From an uncultured Olsenella sp. (GTDB lineage Bacteria; Actinomycetota; Coriobacteriia; Coriobacteriales; Atopobiaceae): 64,000 nucleotides of DNA. This document shows, one piece after another, positions 16,014 through 24,754 of the stretch. The DNA lies in the NCBI GenBank assembly GCA_900540955.1, contig UQIF01000004.1, positions 1-64,000 of the forward strand, in the 5' to 3' direction. The notes below the pieces were generated by a model, which saw only the letters and a program-made list of their open reading frames with translations, had not been told where the DNA came from and did not search any database. Within the stretch, counting starts at the first letter, position 1, and each line of letters opens with the position of its first letter. A program made the translations under genes and the position numbers.

Positions 16014-16217
16014 ATGGCACAGGGTACTGTTAAGTGGTTCAACCCGGACAAGGGCTACGGCTTCATCTCTCGTGAGGACGGCGACGACCTGTTCGTCCAC
16101 TACTCCGAGATTCAGATGGACGGCTTCAAGACCCTGGACGAGGGCCAGGCTGTCCAGTTCGACATCACGACCGGCCAGAACGGCAAGCTCCAGGCTTCCA
16201 ACGTCACCAAGCTCTAA
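16014..16217 (+). CDS. csp: Cold-shock protein, CspA family
   Basis: The 67-residue single cold-shock domain has the RNA-binding motifs KGYGFIS (RNP1) and DLFVHYS (RNP2). It binds single-stranded RNA or DNA and acts as an RNA chaperone. GAAAGG precedes the ATG. The 250-bp upstream region could hold a long 5' leader as in other csp genes. It has its own terminator. Confidence 0.96.
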   Translation: MAQGTVKWFNPDKGYGFISREDGDDLFVHYSEIQMDGFKTLDEGQAVQFDITTGQNGKLQASNVTKL

Positions 16218-16240
16218 GTCCTTATACATATGAGCTGAGA

Positions 16241-16271
16241 GAGGACCCGCCATCGGTGGGCCCTCTTTTTT
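16241..16271 (+). terminator. Terminator of the cold-shock gene
   Basis: An 11-bp stem (16241-16251 with 16255-16265, one wobble and one mismatch) is followed by TTTTTT. Confidence 0.8.
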
Positions 16272-16344
16272 GTGCCGAACCAAGGGCCTTGGGCCACGCG
16301 CCGCCGGGCTATACTCGACTGGCAACCTACCTGAGGAGAACAGC

Positions 16345-17730
16345 GTGACAGACCAGACCTGCGCGATCGACGTCCCCGCCTACGCCCTGCGCGTCGTCGA
16401 CGTGCTCGAGGACGCGGGATACGAGGCGTGGGTCGTCGGCGGCTTCGTCCGCGACGCGCTCCTCGGCGGCTCGGGCCACGACGTGGACGTCACGACCTCC
16501 GCCCCGTGGCAGAAGACCGCCCGTGCCCTGCGCGCCGCCGGCGTCGAGGTGCACGAGACGGGCACGCAGCACGGCACGGTGACCGCCGTCGTGGACGGCC
16601 TGCCCGTGGAGACGACCACCTACCGCGTCGAGGGCGCCTACTCCGACATGCGCCACCCCGACGAGGTCCGCTTCGTCGAGGACGTGCGCGAGGACCTCGC
16701 CCGCCGCGACTTCACCGTGAACGCGATCGCCTACCACCCGCGCCGCGGGCTTCTTGACCCCTATGGCGGCCGGGAAGACCTTCACCGCGGCGTGATTCGC
16801 GCGGTGGGGGAGCCGCGCCGCCGCTTCGAGGAGGACGCCCTGCGCGTCCTGCGCGCCGTGCGCTTCGCGTGCCGCCTCGGCTTTGCCATCGATCCTGCCA
16901 CGCAGGAGGCGCTCGCTGCCTGCGCGCCCGAGCTCGGGGGCATCGCGAGCGAGCGCGTGGGGCAGGAGATGGACGGCATCCTCGCCTCCGGTCGCGTCGC
17001 CTGGGCGCTTCGCCACGAGTTCGACGTCATGAGCGCGGCCATCCCCGAGCTCGCCCCCATGCGCGGCTTCGACCAAAAGAGCCCCTACCACGCCTACGAC
17101 GTGCTCGAGCACACCGCGCGCGTCTGCGCGGGCGTGGAGGAGTTCACGGGCGGCATGGCGCCGCGAGCGCTCAGGTGGGCGGCCCTTCTCCACGACGTCG
17201 CCAAGCCCTCTACATGGAGCGTTGACGAAGGCGGGCGCGGCCATTTCTTCGGCCACCCCGAGGAGGGCGCGCGCGTCGCGGGTTCGGTTATGGGCCGGCT
17301 CGCCATTGACCGCGCGACGGTCCGCGAGGCCCAGGCCATAGTGCGCCTCCATGACCTCCCCATCCACCCGACCGTCCGCTCGATCCGCCGTATGCTGGCC
17401 AAGCTCGAGGAGAAGTGCCCCGGTCGCGGAGAAGCCCTTGCGCACGCCCTCATCGACCTCAAGCGCGCGGACGCTGTGGGCAAGGCGCCCGACTGCATGG
17501 GATATGCGGTCGAGCTCGACGCCATGAGCCGCGTCCTGAGGGCGGAGATTGCCCGCGGGAGCGTCTGCACCATCGCCGACCTCAAGGTGGGAGGCGGCGA
17601 CGTCATGCGCGAGCGCGGCATCGAGCCGGGGCCCGGCGTGGGGATGGTACTGCGCGGGCTTCTTGCCGCCGTGATCGGCGACGAGCTCCCCAACGAGCGG
17701 GAGGCGCTCCTCAACGAGCTGCGCTACTAG
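16345..17730 (+). CDS. cca: CCA tRNA nucleotidyltransferase with HD domain
   Basis: This 461-residue enzyme adds or repairs the 3' CCA of tRNAs. The head domain has GGFVRDALLGG, the metal-binding DVDVTT and RRDFTVNAIAY; the neck has RRRFEEDALRVLRAVRFA. An HD phosphohydrolase domain follows with LLHDVAKP near residue 288. Start GTG 16345 has TGAGGAG 7 bp upstream; the frame extends 25 codons further without a site. The tRNA genes here encode CCA, so the enzyme mainly repairs ends. Confidence 0.94.
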   Translation: MTDQTCAIDVPAYALRVVDVLEDAGYEAWVVGGFVRDALLGGSGHDVDVTTSAPWQKTARALRAAGVEVHETGTQHGTVTAVVDGLPVETTTYRVEGAYSDMRHPDEVRFVEDVREDLARRDFTVNAIAYHPRRGLLDPYGGREDLHRGVIRAVGEPRRRFEEDALRVLRAVRFACRLGFAIDPATQEALAACAPELGGIASERVGQEMDGILASGRVAWALRHEFDVMSAAIPELAPMRGFDQKSPYHAYDVLEHTARVCAGVEEFTGGMAPRALRWAALLHDVAKPSTWSVDEGGRGHFFGHPEEGARVAGSVMGRLAIDRATVREAQAIVRLHDLPIHPTVRSIRRMLAKLEEKCPGRGEALAHALIDLKRADAVGKAPDCMGYAVELDAMSRVLRAEIARGSVCTIADLKVGGGDVMRERGIEPGPGVGMVLRGLLAAVIGDELPNEREALLNELRY

Positions 17731-17732
17731 CG

Positions 17733-17756
17733 GCTGCATTTTCAGCCTGTCTGATT
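17733..17756. repeat. Second copy of the GCTGCATTTTCAGCC repeat
   Basis: These 24 nt are identical to 3035-3058, where they form half of a 21-bp palindrome. Here the other arm is absent, so the element is truncated or was copied as a half. It begins two bases after the cca stop codon. Confidence 0.65.
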
Positions 17757-17849
17757 CGCCGAGCGCCCGGCCCGCCGCCTCGGACAGGCCGCCCTGGCGG
17801 GCTGGTTGCAACTATTTCGGGTGTCCGAAAACTTTTTTCAAAAAAGTGC

Positions 17850-17878
17850 TTGCAAAGCGGATAAGTCTCCCGTATAGT
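17850..17878 (+). promoter_or_regulatory. Promoter of the Gln-Glu-Glu tRNA operon
   Basis: TTGCAA (17850-17855) and TATAGT (17873-17878) are 17 bp apart. An A/T palindrome ACTTTTTTCAAAAAAGT lies just upstream and may act as an UP element. A GCGC-GAAGGA-GCGC hairpin lies at the predicted RNA 5' end (17887-17900). The tRNA-Asn gene has the same arrangement. Confidence 0.8.
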
Positions 17879-17915
17879 AATTTCTCGCGCGAAGGAGCGC
17901 AACGAAGAAGCAAAT

Positions 17916-17989
17916 TGGGACTTCGTCTAGTGGTAGGACAGCGGATTCTGGTTCCGTCAACGGGAGTTCGACTCTCTCAGTCCCAGCCA
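17916..17989 (+). tRNA. tRNA-Gln(CTG)
   Basis: A full cloverleaf starts TGGGACT and pairs with AGTCCCA, followed by G and an encoded CCA. The anticodon loop TTCTGGT gives CTG, reading CAG. GTTCGACTC forms the T arm. Confidence 0.95.
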
Positions 17990-18009
17990 TTTGCTACTTC
18001 AACTCATAT

Positions 18010-18086
18010 GGCCCGTTCGTCTAGCGGTTTAGGACGCCGCCCTCTCAAGGCGGAGATCACCAGTTCGAATCTGGTACGGGCTACCA
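18010..18086 (+). tRNA. tRNA-Glu(CTC), copy 1
   Basis: Acceptor GGCCCGT pairs with ACGGGCT; the anticodon stem CCGCC/GGCGG encloses CTCTCAA with anticodon CTC, reading GAG. CCA is encoded. The gene is identical to the next copy, including the CATATG before it. Confidence 0.95.
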
Positions 18087-18126
18087 TGAGTTCCTCGGGG
18101 CGAACCTCTAAAGCCCCTTTACATAT

Positions 18127-18203
18127 GGCCCGTTCGTCTAGCGGTTTAGGACGCCGCCCTCTCAAGGCGGAGATCACCAGTTCGAATCTGGTACGGGCTA
18201 CCA
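18127..18203 (+). tRNA. tRNA-Glu(CTC), copy 2
   Basis: This is an exact repeat of the gene at 18010-18086 with the same CATAT leader, 40 bp downstream. It is a recent tandem duplication, consistent with heavy use of GAG codons in this genome. Confidence 0.95.
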
Positions 18204-18212
18204 AACAGAATG

Positions 18213-18241
18213 CCGGCGAGCTTTCAAGTTCGCCGGTTTTT
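18213..18241 (+). terminator. Terminator of the tRNA operon
   Basis: The stem CCGGCGA...TTCGCCGG at 18213-18236 is followed by five T. It begins 10 bp after the last CCA. Confidence 0.88.
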
Positions 18242-18475
18242 CTTGCCAAGAAGTGCCGTGAACCGCAGCGATCCATCGTTGCGTCCCACAACGATTTCAA
18301 TGAACTAAACATCACGTGTTTGATTCCGCCCTGTTTCGCGCGTGTGCCCAGTTCATAACATGTTTCATCAAGTTGTCGCTCGCGTTTTTTCTTCGTCTCG
18401 CATGCCCGTCCCCGGCAGCTGTTGCCTAAGTGTCCGCTTAAGGTCTAGGCATCGATTCGAGAGGGGACCAAACGC

Positions 18476-19207
18476 ATGGCAGACATGATCGAGATCAAGG
18501 ACCTGAACAAGTACTTTGGCGACGTCCACGTCCTCAAGGACATCAACCTTTCCGTCGCCGCCGGCGAGAAGCTCGTCGTCATCGGCCCCTCCGGGTCGGG
18601 CAAGTCGACGCTCATCCGCTGCATCGATTACCTCGAGGAGCCCACGAGCGGCACCGTGACCATCGACGGCATCGAGGTGACGAAGAAGAACCACCTCGAG
18701 ATGGCCCGCAAGTACTCCTCGATGGTCTTCCAGCAGTTCAACCTCTACCCGAACATGACGGTCCTCGGCAACCTCACCTTGGCTCCCATCAAGCTCCAGA
18801 AGAAGTCCAAGGAGGAGGCAACCCAGATCGCCATGGCGGCCTTAAAGCGCGTCGGCATGGCCCACAAGGCCGGCGAGTACCCCCAGAACCTCTCGGGCGG
18901 CCAGCAGCAGCGCGTCGCCATCGCCCGCGCCCTGTGCACCAAGCAGCCGATCATCCTCTTTGACGAGCCCACCTCCGCGCTCGACCCCGAGATGGTCCAG
19001 GAGGTTCTCGACGTCATGATCGAGCTCGCGCAGGAGAACATCACGATGATCTGCGTCACCCACGAGATGGGCTTCGCGCGCCAGGTCGCCGACCGCGTGG
19101 TCTTCATGGAGGACGGCCGCATCCTCGAGACGGGCACGCCCGAGCACTTCTTCGAGAACCCCGAGAACCCGCGCTGCCGCGAGTTCCTCTCCAAGATCCT
19201 GCACTAG
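18476..19207 (+). CDS. glnQ: Polar amino-acid ABC transporter ATPase
   Basis: This 243-residue ATPase powers uptake of glutamine or a similar polar amino acid. It has Walker A GPSGSGKST, the signature LSGGQQQRVAIARAL, Walker B IILFDEPTSALDPE and the H-loop THEMGFARQVADR that marks the GlnQ/HisP group. AGGGGA precedes the ATG. The 230 bp upstream, after the tRNA terminator, must hold the promoter, but I see no strong match. The binding protein and two permeases follow. Confidence 0.95.
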   Translation: MADMIEIKDLNKYFGDVHVLKDINLSVAAGEKLVVIGPSGSGKSTLIRCIDYLEEPTSGTVTIDGIEVTKKNHLEMARKYSSMVFQQFNLYPNMTVLGNLTLAPIKLQKKSKEEATQIAMAALKRVGMAHKAGEYPQNLSGGQQQRVAIARALCTKQPIILFDEPTSALDPEMVQEVLDVMIELAQENITMICVTHEMGFARQVADRVVFMEDGRILETGTPEHFFENPENPRCREFLSKILH

Positions 19208-19311
19208 CCGCCGCGCCGCGCGCTTCTTTGCAACGGCAAAACCCGGGCACCACCGCCGGCACCCGCCGGCATCCGCATTCGCGTATCAATCCTCAAGGGA
19301 AGGGATTCATC

Positions 19312-20154
19312 ATGGCCAACATGTCTCGCCGCTCGTTCCTCCAGCTCTTCGGCGCCTCCGCTGCGGCGGTCGCCGGCCTCGGCCTCGTCGGCTGCGGCGG
19401 CTCCTCGGACTCCGGCTCCGCCTCCAAGCTCGAGGCCGTCAAGAAGAACGGCAAGCTCAAGGCCGGCGTAAAGAAGGACGTCCCCGGCTACGGCTACCTA
19501 GACCCGGCCACCAACAAGTACGAGGGCCTCGAGATCGACTTGTGCTACCAGATCGCCGCGAAGGTCTTCGACGTCTCCTATGACGACGCCAAGTCCAAGG
19601 ACCTCGTCGAGTTCACCGACGTCACGCCCAAGACCCGCGGCCCGCTCATCGACAACGACCAGCTCGACATCGTCTGCGCGACCTACACCATCACCGACGA
19701 GCGCAAGCAGTCCTGGGACTTCTCGACCCCGTACCGCACCGACTACATCGGCCTGCTTATCAAGAAGGGCACCATCTCCGACCTCGCCGGCCTCGACGGA
19801 AAGATCATCGGCGTCTCGCAGGGCTCCACGACCAAGGACAACATCACCAAGATGCTGACCGAGCAGAACGTCTCAGCCACCCCGCAGTTCCAGGAGTTCC
19901 CCGACTACCCGTCCATCAAGAGCGCCCTGGACTCCGGCAACATCGACGTCTTCTCCGTCGACCGCTCCATCCTCGGCGGATACATCGACGACTCCACCGA
20001 GCTGCTCTGCCCGGACGTCAAGTTCGGCAAGCAGGAGTACGGCGTCTCCACCAAGAAGGGCTCCGACCTCTCCAAGACCGTCGACGACATCGTCAACGAG
20101 TGCCTGGGCAACGGCTGGCTCGACGAGGAGATCAAGACCTGGAACCTGCTCTAG
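19312..20154 (+). CDS. Amino-acid ABC transporter substrate-binding lipoprotein
   Basis: The 280-residue SBP_bac_3-type protein captures the amino acid outside the membrane. The N-terminus has a twin-arginine-like SRRSFLQ, a hydrophobic stretch and the lipobox LVGC (C28), so it is a membrane-anchored lipoprotein probably sent by Tat. The binding domain shows TPKTRGPLIDNDQLDIVCATYTIT and FSTPYRTDYIGLLIKKG. AAGGGAAGGG lies before ATG 19312. The 104-bp gap before it holds no terminator. Confidence 0.93.
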   Translation: MANMSRRSFLQLFGASAAAVAGLGLVGCGGSSDSGSASKLEAVKKNGKLKAGVKKDVPGYGYLDPATNKYEGLEIDLCYQIAAKVFDVSYDDAKSKDLVEFTDVTPKTRGPLIDNDQLDIVCATYTITDERKQSWDFSTPYRTDYIGLLIKKGTISDLAGLDGKIIGVSQGSTTKDNITKMLTEQNVSATPQFQEFPDYPSIKSALDSGNIDVFSVDRSILGGYIDDSTELLCPDVKFGKQEYGVSTKKGSDLSKTVDDIVNECLGNGWLDEEIKTWNLL

Positions 20155-20317
20155 GCCGCGCTCGGGGGCATATGGCCCCGAAGGTACTTCTTGCCACGGC
20201 ACGGGGCGGCGGGCTTGACGCCTTGCCGCCTGCGCCGCGCAGACGATTCACATGCGGCGCCGCGCGCCCTCGCAGCCGCGGCGTCGCGCTTCTTTGCAAA
20301 GGATAAGGAGGGAACAC

Positions 20318-21073
20318 ATGCTGGACGGACTCCTCGACCCCCTGCGCTGGGAGAGGACCCTCTCGAACATGGGGCCCTTTTGGGAAGGCTGGGCCTTTAC
20401 CCTTAAGGTCGTCCTCGCCGGACTCGCGCTGTCGCTCGCGCTCGGCACGCTGCTCGGCGTATTCTCCACGACGCGCTCCAAGGTCCTGAGGGCCATTAGC
20501 CGCGTCTACGTCGAGTTCTACCAGAACACGCCGCTGCCCGTGCAGGTCTTCTTTATGTACACCGCGGGCCCCCAGGTCCTGCAGGCGATCACCGGCGCCG
20601 CCAGCCCGGTCCGCATCGCGCCCTTCGCGCTCGGCGTCCTCGGCGTGGGCCTCTACCATGCGGCCTACGTCAGCGAGGTCATCCGCACCGGCATCGAGTC
20701 CGTGCCTAAGGGACAGATGGAGGCCGCGCTCTCGCAGGGCTTCACGCGCGTTCAGGGCTACGTCTACGTCATCCTGCCCCAGACGTTCAAGGTCATCCTG
20801 CCCCCGCTGTGCAACCAGGCGTTGAACCTCGTCAAGAACACCTCGGTGCTCGCCCTCATCGCCGGCGGCGACCTCATGTACAACGCCGACAACTACGTGA
20901 GCACCTACGGCTACCTGCAGGGCTACATCATGTGCTGCCTGCTGTACTTCATCATCTGCTTCCCGCTCGCGGTCCTCGTCCAGTATCTTGAGCGCCGCAG
21001 CAAGCGCCGCCCGCGCGCCAAGGACATCCCCGGCGCGGCGGATTTGGCCGCCGAGCCCGCGAAGGAGGCGTAG
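20318..21073 (+). CDS. Amino-acid ABC transporter permease 1 (HisM family)
   Basis: The 251-residue membrane protein has about five hydrophobic helices and the EAA loop (PKGQMEAALSQGFTRVQGYVYVILPQ) that docks on the ATPase. AAGGAGGGA lies 5 bp before ATG 20318; the frame runs 22 codons further upstream without a site. A small CGGGG-ATAT-CCCCG hairpin at 20163-20180 after the binding-protein gene may keep that part of the mRNA more abundant. Confidence 0.93.
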   Translation: MLDGLLDPLRWERTLSNMGPFWEGWAFTLKVVLAGLALSLALGTLLGVFSTTRSKVLRAISRVYVEFYQNTPLPVQVFFMYTAGPQVLQAITGAASPVRIAPFALGVLGVGLYHAAYVSEVIRTGIESVPKGQMEAALSQGFTRVQGYVYVILPQTFKVILPPLCNQALNLVKNTSVLALIAGGDLMYNADNYVSTYGYLQGYIMCCLLYFIICFPLAVLVQYLERRSKRRPRAKDIPGAADLAAEPAKEA

Positions 21074-21076
21074 CCG

Positions 21077-21724
21077 ATGGAGATCTTCAACGCAACCAAC
21101 CTCGGCTTCATCATGATGGGCTTCGGCAAGACCATCGAGATCTCGGCGCTCGCCATCGTGTTCTCGATCCTCGTCGGCACCGTGCTCGCCATGGCGAAGC
21201 AGTACTGCACGGGCAAGCTCAAGTTCGTCAGCGTCATCGTGAGCGCCTACATCGAGCTCTTCCGCTGCACGCCGAACCTCCTGTGGATCCTCTTCATCTA
21301 CTTCACGGTGAAGGGCAACGATGTCGTGATCTCGGTCCTCGCCTTCACGATCTTCACCTCGGCCGTCATGGCCGAGATCATCCGCGGCGGCTTCAACTCG
21401 ATCCCAAAGAGTCAGTTCGAGGCGCTGCAGTCCCAGGGCTTCGGTTTCTTCGCCGGCATGCGCCTGGTCATCCTGCCGCAGACCTTCCGCACCATCGTGC
21501 CCGCGCTCTTCTCGCAGTGCACGACCGTGATCAAGGACTCGTCCTACCTCGCGGGCATCAACGTCGCCGAGTTCATGTACTGCACGAAGGTCATCATGGC
21601 CACGACGTCCAACCTGGGCCAGGTCCTTCTTTTGTACGGCTTCGTTTTCCTGCTGTACTTCGCGCTCAACTTCGGAATCTCGCTGCTTGTCCGAATCTAC
21701 CAGCGCCGCATTGCCGCCGCGTAG
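21077..21724 (+). CDS. Amino-acid ABC transporter permease 2
   Basis: This 215-residue partner permease shows the same EAA motif (PKSQFEALQSQGFGFFAGMRLVILPQ). It starts 3 bp after the first permease ends, so translation is coupled. The two permeases would form a heterodimer. A terminator follows. Confidence 0.93.
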   Translation: MEIFNATNLGFIMMGFGKTIEISALAIVFSILVGTVLAMAKQYCTGKLKFVSVIVSAYIELFRCTPNLLWILFIYFTVKGNDVVISVLAFTIFTSAVMAEIIRGGFNSIPKSQFEALQSQGFGFFAGMRLVILPQTFRTIVPALFSQCTTVIKDSSYLAGINVAEFMYCTKVIMATTSNLGQVLLLYGFVFLLYFALNFGISLLVRIYQRRIAAA

Positions 21725-21733
21725 TATTGTTTT

Positions 21734-21765
21734 GGCGGGCGAGGGGGGCAAGCCCTTCGCCCGCC
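21734..21765 (+). terminator. Terminator of the amino-acid ABC operon
   Basis: A GGCGGGCGA(A)GGG stem at 21734-21765 is followed by TTCGTTT and lies 10 bp after the last stop codon. Confidence 0.75.
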
Positions 21766-21805
21766 TTCGTTTATCAGCCGTGCATCGGCCACAAGGAGGT
21801 CCGCT

Positions 21806-22492
21806 ATGTCCATCGACTTCGACGCCGTCTCCCCGGATGTGGAGGCGTACCCCGTCGTCATCACCATTGCCCGCGACTTCGGTGCCGAGGGCCACGAGAT
21901 CGGCATGATGCTCTCGCTCGAGCTCGGCATCCCGTTCTACGACAACGAGCTGCTGGTCCGCGCCTCCGAGCGCGCCGGCTCCAGCGTGAGCGACGCTGCC
22001 GCCTACGACGAGCAGGTCGCGGCCGAGCTCTTCGCCTTCCTGCCCGATCGCATGGACGCCCGCTCGAGCGCCGACAAGCTCTTTGCCCACGTGGTCGAGG
22101 TGGTCCACGAGCTCGGCTGCCAGAGCTGCATCATCGAGGGGCGCCTGGCCGACTACATTCTTCGCGACAACCCGAACCGCATCGCGGTGCTCGTCACCGC
22201 GCCCTTAGACGCCCGCGTCGAGATCGTGCGCGCCAAGCGCGGCTGGGACGCAAAGAAGGCCAAGAAGCTCGTGAAGAAGATGCAGCGCGGCCGCGAGGCG
22301 TTCTACGAGCGTTACTCGAAGGGCAAGTGCGGCCTGCACGACAACAAGGACCTCGTCGTCAACCGCGCGCGCTTCGGGCGCCAGGGCTGCGTGGACATCA
22401 TCGCCGCGGCGTACCGCACGAAGGTCGCCGCCGTCGAGGCCGCGGCCGCCGACGCCGGGTCCGGTTCCGCCGACCAGAAGATTGAGGGGTAG
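21806..22492 (+). CDS. Cytidylate kinase-like family protein
   Basis: The 228-residue protein belongs to the cytidylate-kinase-like (Cytidylate_kin2) group: VVITIARDFGAEGHEIG replaces a classical P-loop, and FYDNELL and CIIEGRLADYIL follow. True CMP kinase activity is not assured, because members of this group are often encoded beside unrelated operons. The Lys-rich stretch KKAKKLVKKMQRGRE is the lid region. AAGGAGGT before the ATG is a perfect ribosome site. The serine dehydratase gene starts 3 bp later. Confidence 0.82.
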   Translation: MSIDFDAVSPDVEAYPVVITIARDFGAEGHEIGMMLSLELGIPFYDNELLVRASERAGSSVSDAAAYDEQVAAELFAFLPDRMDARSSADKLFAHVVEVVHELGCQSCIIEGRLADYILRDNPNRIAVLVTAPLDARVEIVRAKRGWDAKKAKKLVKKMQRGREAFYERYSKGKCGLHDNKDLVVNRARFGRQGCVDIIAAAYRTKVAAVEAAAADAGSGSADQKIEG

Positions 22493-22495
22493 GCG

Positions 22496-24091
22496 ATGGC
22501 GGGAAAGCCCCAGACCTTGGCGACGACCTCGGCCTTCGAGGTTCTCGGGCCCATTATGGTCGGCCCCTCCTCCTCCCACACGGCGGGCGCCCTGAGGTGC
22601 GCCCAGGTGGCGTCCTCGCTCGTCGAGGGGCGGCTGGCCCGCGTGACCTTCACGCTGTGGAACAGCTTCGCGCACACCTACCGCGGCCACGGCACCGACC
22701 GAGCGCTCGTTGCCGGCGCGCTCGGGCTGGCCACCGACGACGAGCGTATCCGCGACGCCTTCGAGCTCGCCCGTGAGGAGGGCCTCGAGTACTCCTTCGT
22801 GGTTGCCGGCGACGACGCCACCATGCACCCGAACACCGTCGACATCCACATGGAGAGCGACTCGGGCGCCGTCGCCACCGTCCGCGGCGAGAGCCTGGGC
22901 GGCGGAAAGGTGCGCATAAGCCGCATCAACGGCGTCGGCGTGAGCGTTACCGGGCGCTTCTCGACGCTGTTCGTCTCGCACCGCGACGTGCCGGGCGTGC
23001 TCGCCGCGCTCACGAACCTGCTCGCCTACGCGCACGTGAACATCGCCTTCTGCCGCACATACCGCACCGAGAAGGGCGGCCAGGCCTACTCCGTCTTCGA
23101 GACGGACGGGGAGCCCGCCGAGGACGTGCTCGCGATGGCGCGCGGGCTGGAGAACGTGGACTACGCGACGTTCATCTCGCTTTCGGGCGCAGGGGCGGTC
23201 GTGGGGCCCGGCGTGAGCGCCGAGGAGCTCTTCGACGACGGCGAGCAGCTGCTCGACGCCTGCGCCGAGTTGGGGCTTTCCGTCGGCGGCGTCATGCGCG
23301 CCCGCGAGCAGATGCTCATAGGCACCGAGCGCGCCGAGGCCGAGATGCGCCGTGTGGTCGAGGCCATGCGTCTCGAGACGATGGCCCCCATCGAGCGCCC
23401 GCAGCGCTCGCTCGGCGGCTTCATCGGGGGAGAGGCGAAGGGCGTGGCCGACGCCGCGGCGAGCCTCGCGCCCTCGCTCATGGGCCCCGTGCAGACCGAC
23501 GCCGTGGCGCGCGCGATGGCCGTGCTCGAGCGCTCGGCAGCCATGGGCGTGATCGTCGCGGCGCCGACGGCCGGCTCGGCCGGCGTGGTGCCCGGCTGCG
23601 TGCTCGCGCTCGCTGACCACCTGGGGGCGTCTGAGGCCGACGTCGAGGACGCGCTCTTCTGCGCGGCCGCCATCGGGCTGAACATCCAGACCGGCGCGTG
23701 CGTGGCGGGCGCCGAGGGCGGCTGCCAGGCCGAGGTGGGCAGCGCCGCCGCCATGGCCGCCGCCGCGTGCGCCCAGCTCATGGGCGGCTCGCCCGAGCAG
23801 GCCCTCACCGCGGCGTCGCTTGCCATATCGAACCTGCTGGGGCTCGTGTGCGACCCCGTGGGCGGGCTCGTGGAGGTTCCCTGCCAGGCTAGAAACGCCA
23901 TCGGCGTGGCGGCGGCCTTCTCGTCGGCGCAACTCGCGCTTTCGGGCGTCATGTGCCTCGTGCCGTTCGACCAGGTCGTGCACGCCATGAGCGAGGTCGG
24001 CCACGCGCTGCCCGCGAGCCTTCGCGAGACCGCGCGCGGGGGTCTCGCGGCGACGCCCGCGGCCTGCGCCGCCTGCGGGGCCTGCGGGTAG
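22496..24091 (+). CDS. L-serine ammonia-lyase, iron-sulfur type, single chain
   Basis: This 531-residue enzyme converts L-serine to pyruvate and ammonia using a [4Fe-4S] cluster. The beta domain at the N-terminus has the family signature GPSSSHTAGALR, an ACT-like region follows (VSHRDVPGVLAALTNLLAYAHV), and the alpha domain holds the cluster cysteines in GGCQAEVG, LVCDPVGG and VPCQARN. Both halves lie in one chain as in SdaA of enterobacteria. GAGGGG overlaps the preceding stop. Its pyruvate product could feed alsS. It ends at a nested palindrome. Confidence 0.93.
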   Translation: MAGKPQTLATTSAFEVLGPIMVGPSSSHTAGALRCAQVASSLVEGRLARVTFTLWNSFAHTYRGHGTDRALVAGALGLATDDERIRDAFELAREEGLEYSFVVAGDDATMHPNTVDIHMESDSGAVATVRGESLGGGKVRISRINGVGVSVTGRFSTLFVSHRDVPGVLAALTNLLAYAHVNIAFCRTYRTEKGGQAYSVFETDGEPAEDVLAMARGLENVDYATFISLSGAGAVVGPGVSAEELFDDGEQLLDACAELGLSVGGVMRAREQMLIGTERAEAEMRRVVEAMRLETMAPIERPQRSLGGFIGGEAKGVADAAASLAPSLMGPVQTDAVARAMAVLERSAAMGVIVAAPTAGSAGVVPGCVLALADHLGASEADVEDALFCAAAIGLNIQTGACVAGAEGGCQAEVGSAAAMAAAACAQLMGGSPEQALTAASLAISNLLGLVCDPVGGLVEVPCQARNAIGVAAAFSSAQLALSGVMCLVPFDQVVHAMSEVGHALPASLRETARGGLAATPAACAACGACG

Positions 24092-24118
24092 GGGTGCGCC
24101 GCGCCCTTCTTGCCACTA

Positions 24119-24217
24119 AAAACTGCGCACATAGTTTGTCTTGCAAAAAACGCCGGGGTGATCACCTCGGCGTTTCTTGTTTGTGGAGAGAAGAAAAGAG
24201 ACTATGTGCGCAGTTTT
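24119..24217. terminator. Nested double palindrome between convergent genes
   Basis: Outer arms 24119-24135 and 24201-24217 (AAAACTGCGCACATAGT) are exact complements. Inside them lies a second stem with CGCCG-GGTGATCACC-CGGCG near 24151-24172. The element sits between serine dehydratase (+) and the YaiI gene (-). The outer arms give a T-run on each strand, so it probably stops transcription both ways. Confidence 0.75.
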
Positions 24218-24259
24218 CGGGGCCTGGCGGGTCTTGCGGGCGACGGAGGGCAGGGGCGC

Positions 24260-24745
24260 CTACCAGATGCCAAGAAGCCCCTCGAGGTTCTCGGTGAAGC
24301 GCCGCCGATCGCGGTCGGTGAAGGCGGCGGGGCCGCGGGTGCGGCCGCCGGCTCGCCGGACCTTCTTTTCCTCGGCGCGGATAAAGAGGTCGGAGTCGAT
24401 CGTGGCCTCGGAGTAGACGCGCCCGCGCACGCCTATCGCTCGGGCTCCTCGGCCCAGCACCATCGCGGCCAGGCCGATGTCCTGCGTGACCACGACGTCG
24501 CCGGGCTCGAGCGCCTCGACGATGGCGAAGTCGGCGGAGTCTGCGCCGCAGGACACCGCGAGGGTGTCGACCCAGAAGCCGCGCTTGGCGTGCGCGGCGT
24601 CGCGCGGGTCGCCTGCGCGCACGTGGCGCTCGAGGTTCTGCGTCGTGTTTCCCGCGATGACCACGGGAACCCCGGCGCGGCGGGCAACGGCCAATGCCTC
24701 GCCGGTGACGGGGCACGCGTCCGCGTCGATGAAAAGCGTCGTCAT
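24260..24745 (-). CDS. YaiI/YqxD family protein (UPF0178)
   Basis: The 161-residue DUF188 protein has FIDADACPV at the N-terminus, GDVVVTQDIGLAAMVL in the middle and TDRDRRRFTENL at the end. The family resembles PIN/NYN nucleases in layout, with acidic residues D8, D10 and the VTQD aspartate, but its function is unproven. It starts 9 bp after the alcohol dehydrogenase gene ends, so the two share a transcript. Confidence 0.9.
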   Translation of the reverse strand: MTTLFIDADACPVTGEALAVARRAGVPVVIAGNTTQNLERHVRAGDPRDAAHAKRGFWVDTLAVSCGADSADFAIVEALEPGDVVVTQDIGLAAMVLGRGARAIGVRGRVYSEATIDSDLFIRAEEKKVRRAGGRTRGPAAFTDRDRRRFTENLEGLLGIW

Positions 24746-24754
24746 GGCCGGGCC

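Noticed and set aside
18004..18315. Minus-strand protein frame across the tRNA-Glu genes
   Set aside because: It is made of the reverse complement of two identical tRNAs, a common false gene.
20132..22108. Minus-strand open frame (658 codons) across the permease genes
   Set aside because: It runs antisense to three genes with clear motifs; its composition is typical of GC-rich shadows.
22496..24091. Frameshifted or fused two-gene serine dehydratase
   Set aside because: The frame is continuous and single-chain enzymes with beta and alpha domains in this order are normal.
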